From positions 2,666,001 to 2,730,000 of the forward strand of contig CP051152.1 in the NCBI GenBank assembly GCA_003970805.2: DNA of 64,000 bases, given 5' to 3'. Within the stretch, counting starts at the first letter, position 1; the number at the start of each line of letters is the position of its first letter. A program made the position numbers and the translations under genes. Positions 63,818-64,000 of this stretch are shown here, piece after piece. This DNA is from Undibacterium piscinae (GTDB lineage: Bacteria > Pseudomonadota > Gammaproteobacteria > Burkholderiales > Burkholderiaceae_D). The notes beneath the pieces were generated by a model. The model was given only the letters and a program-made list of their open reading frames with translations, did not search any database and was not told the DNA's origin.

Positions 63818-64000
63818 ATGATGGGGCAAGATGCCGAGTGGATAGATTGGCTCCGGTTGGAACAAACCGCCGGAGTTGGTCCAGACACTGCGCGTAAATT
63901 GCTTACCGTATTTGGTCTGCCGGCAAATATTTTTAGTGCCGATCTCAGCGCTTTGGCCAAGCTAGTACCAGAGCGCATTGCGCTGGCGCTGCTAGCCCCG
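63818..64000 (+). CDS. dprA: DNA processing protein DprA, 5' part
   Basis: The first 61 codons of DprA, running off the right edge. The visible part is the N-terminal SAM/helix-hairpin-like domain: WIDWLRLEQTAGVGPDTARK followed by LLTVFGLPANIF. DprA binds incoming single-stranded DNA and loads RecA in natural transformation. The two adjacent ATG codons at 63818 and 63821 are both possible starts. It follows the LysM gene by 27 bases. Confidence 0.88.
   Translation, partial: MMGQDAEWIDWLRLEQTAGVGPDTARKLLTVFGLPANIFSADLSALAKLVPERIALALLAP

Overview
The window reads as a chromosomal segment of a betaproteobacterium of the order Burkholderiales, most likely family Oxalobacteraceae (Undibacterium-like). 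This rests on the rsmG-mnmG pair with parS sites at one end, the def-fmt / LysM protein / dprA arrangement at the other, and the style of the encoded proteins. It is inference from gene content; no database search was possible. No rRNA, tRNA, CRISPR array, prophage or insertion sequence was recognised.

Layout. 0-4 kb: rsmG (partial) and mnmG with three parS-like palindromes, a TSUP permease and a truncated Fe-alcohol dehydrogenase. 4-11.7 kb: a five-gene branched-chain-amino-acid-type ABC transporter (livGF, binding protein, livHM) behind a GMC oxidoreductase and a nitronate-monooxygenase-like enzyme, all on the minus strand. 12-20.4 kb, plus strand: a chemoreceptor, an orphan periplasmic binding protein, FKBP isomerase, YgjP-like metalloprotein, glpK, and a btaA-like lipid gene behind a Pho box and followed by a GNAT-like gene. 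20.4-22.7 kb: about 2.3 kb of AT-rich non-coding DNA with three diverged copies of one module (inverted DnaA boxes, a further DnaA box, a CTACTACTA trio, a TATATA tract). I read this as a replication origin, probably oriC. In small hand counts the plus strand is C-rich to its left and slightly G-rich to its right. dnaA itself is not in the window.

22.7-29.6 kb: orphan binding protein, D-2-hydroxyacid dehydrogenase, pckG, two small membrane proteins divergent from a LysR regulator, riboflavin synthase. 29.6-39.4 kb: a compact hydroxamate-siderophore locus on the minus strand (MbtH-like protein, single-module C-A-T-TE NRPS, TonB-dependent receptor, N-acetyltransferase, amino-acid N-monooxygenase, broken MATE exporter). 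39.4-40.9 kb: three decayed genes in a row. 41-49 kb: REC-DUF3369-HD-GYP regulator convergent with a GAF-GAF histidine kinase, then an Lrp regulator divergent from putA. 49-52 kb: SprA-related protein and a scrambled LysR/MFS remnant with exact short duplications. 52-64 kb: metH (frameshifted) with a terminator-like leader hairpin, a 587-residue unknown protein, terC with a possible translational switch in its leader, a Bax-inhibitor-1 protein, nhaR (frameshifted), fmt-def, a LysM protein (frameshifted) and the start of dprA.

Reading frames are interrupted unusually often. Three of the interruptions (chemoreceptor tail, metH, nhaR) are repaired by a single base in a homopolymer, which suggests base-calling error or slippage; others are true deletions and rearrangements. 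Functions that hang together: origin plus parS at the replication/segregation hub; phosphate-starvation lipid remodelling (Pho box, btaA, GNAT); iron acquisition (siderophore synthesis plus receptor); and amino-acid carbon use (liv, putA, pckG).
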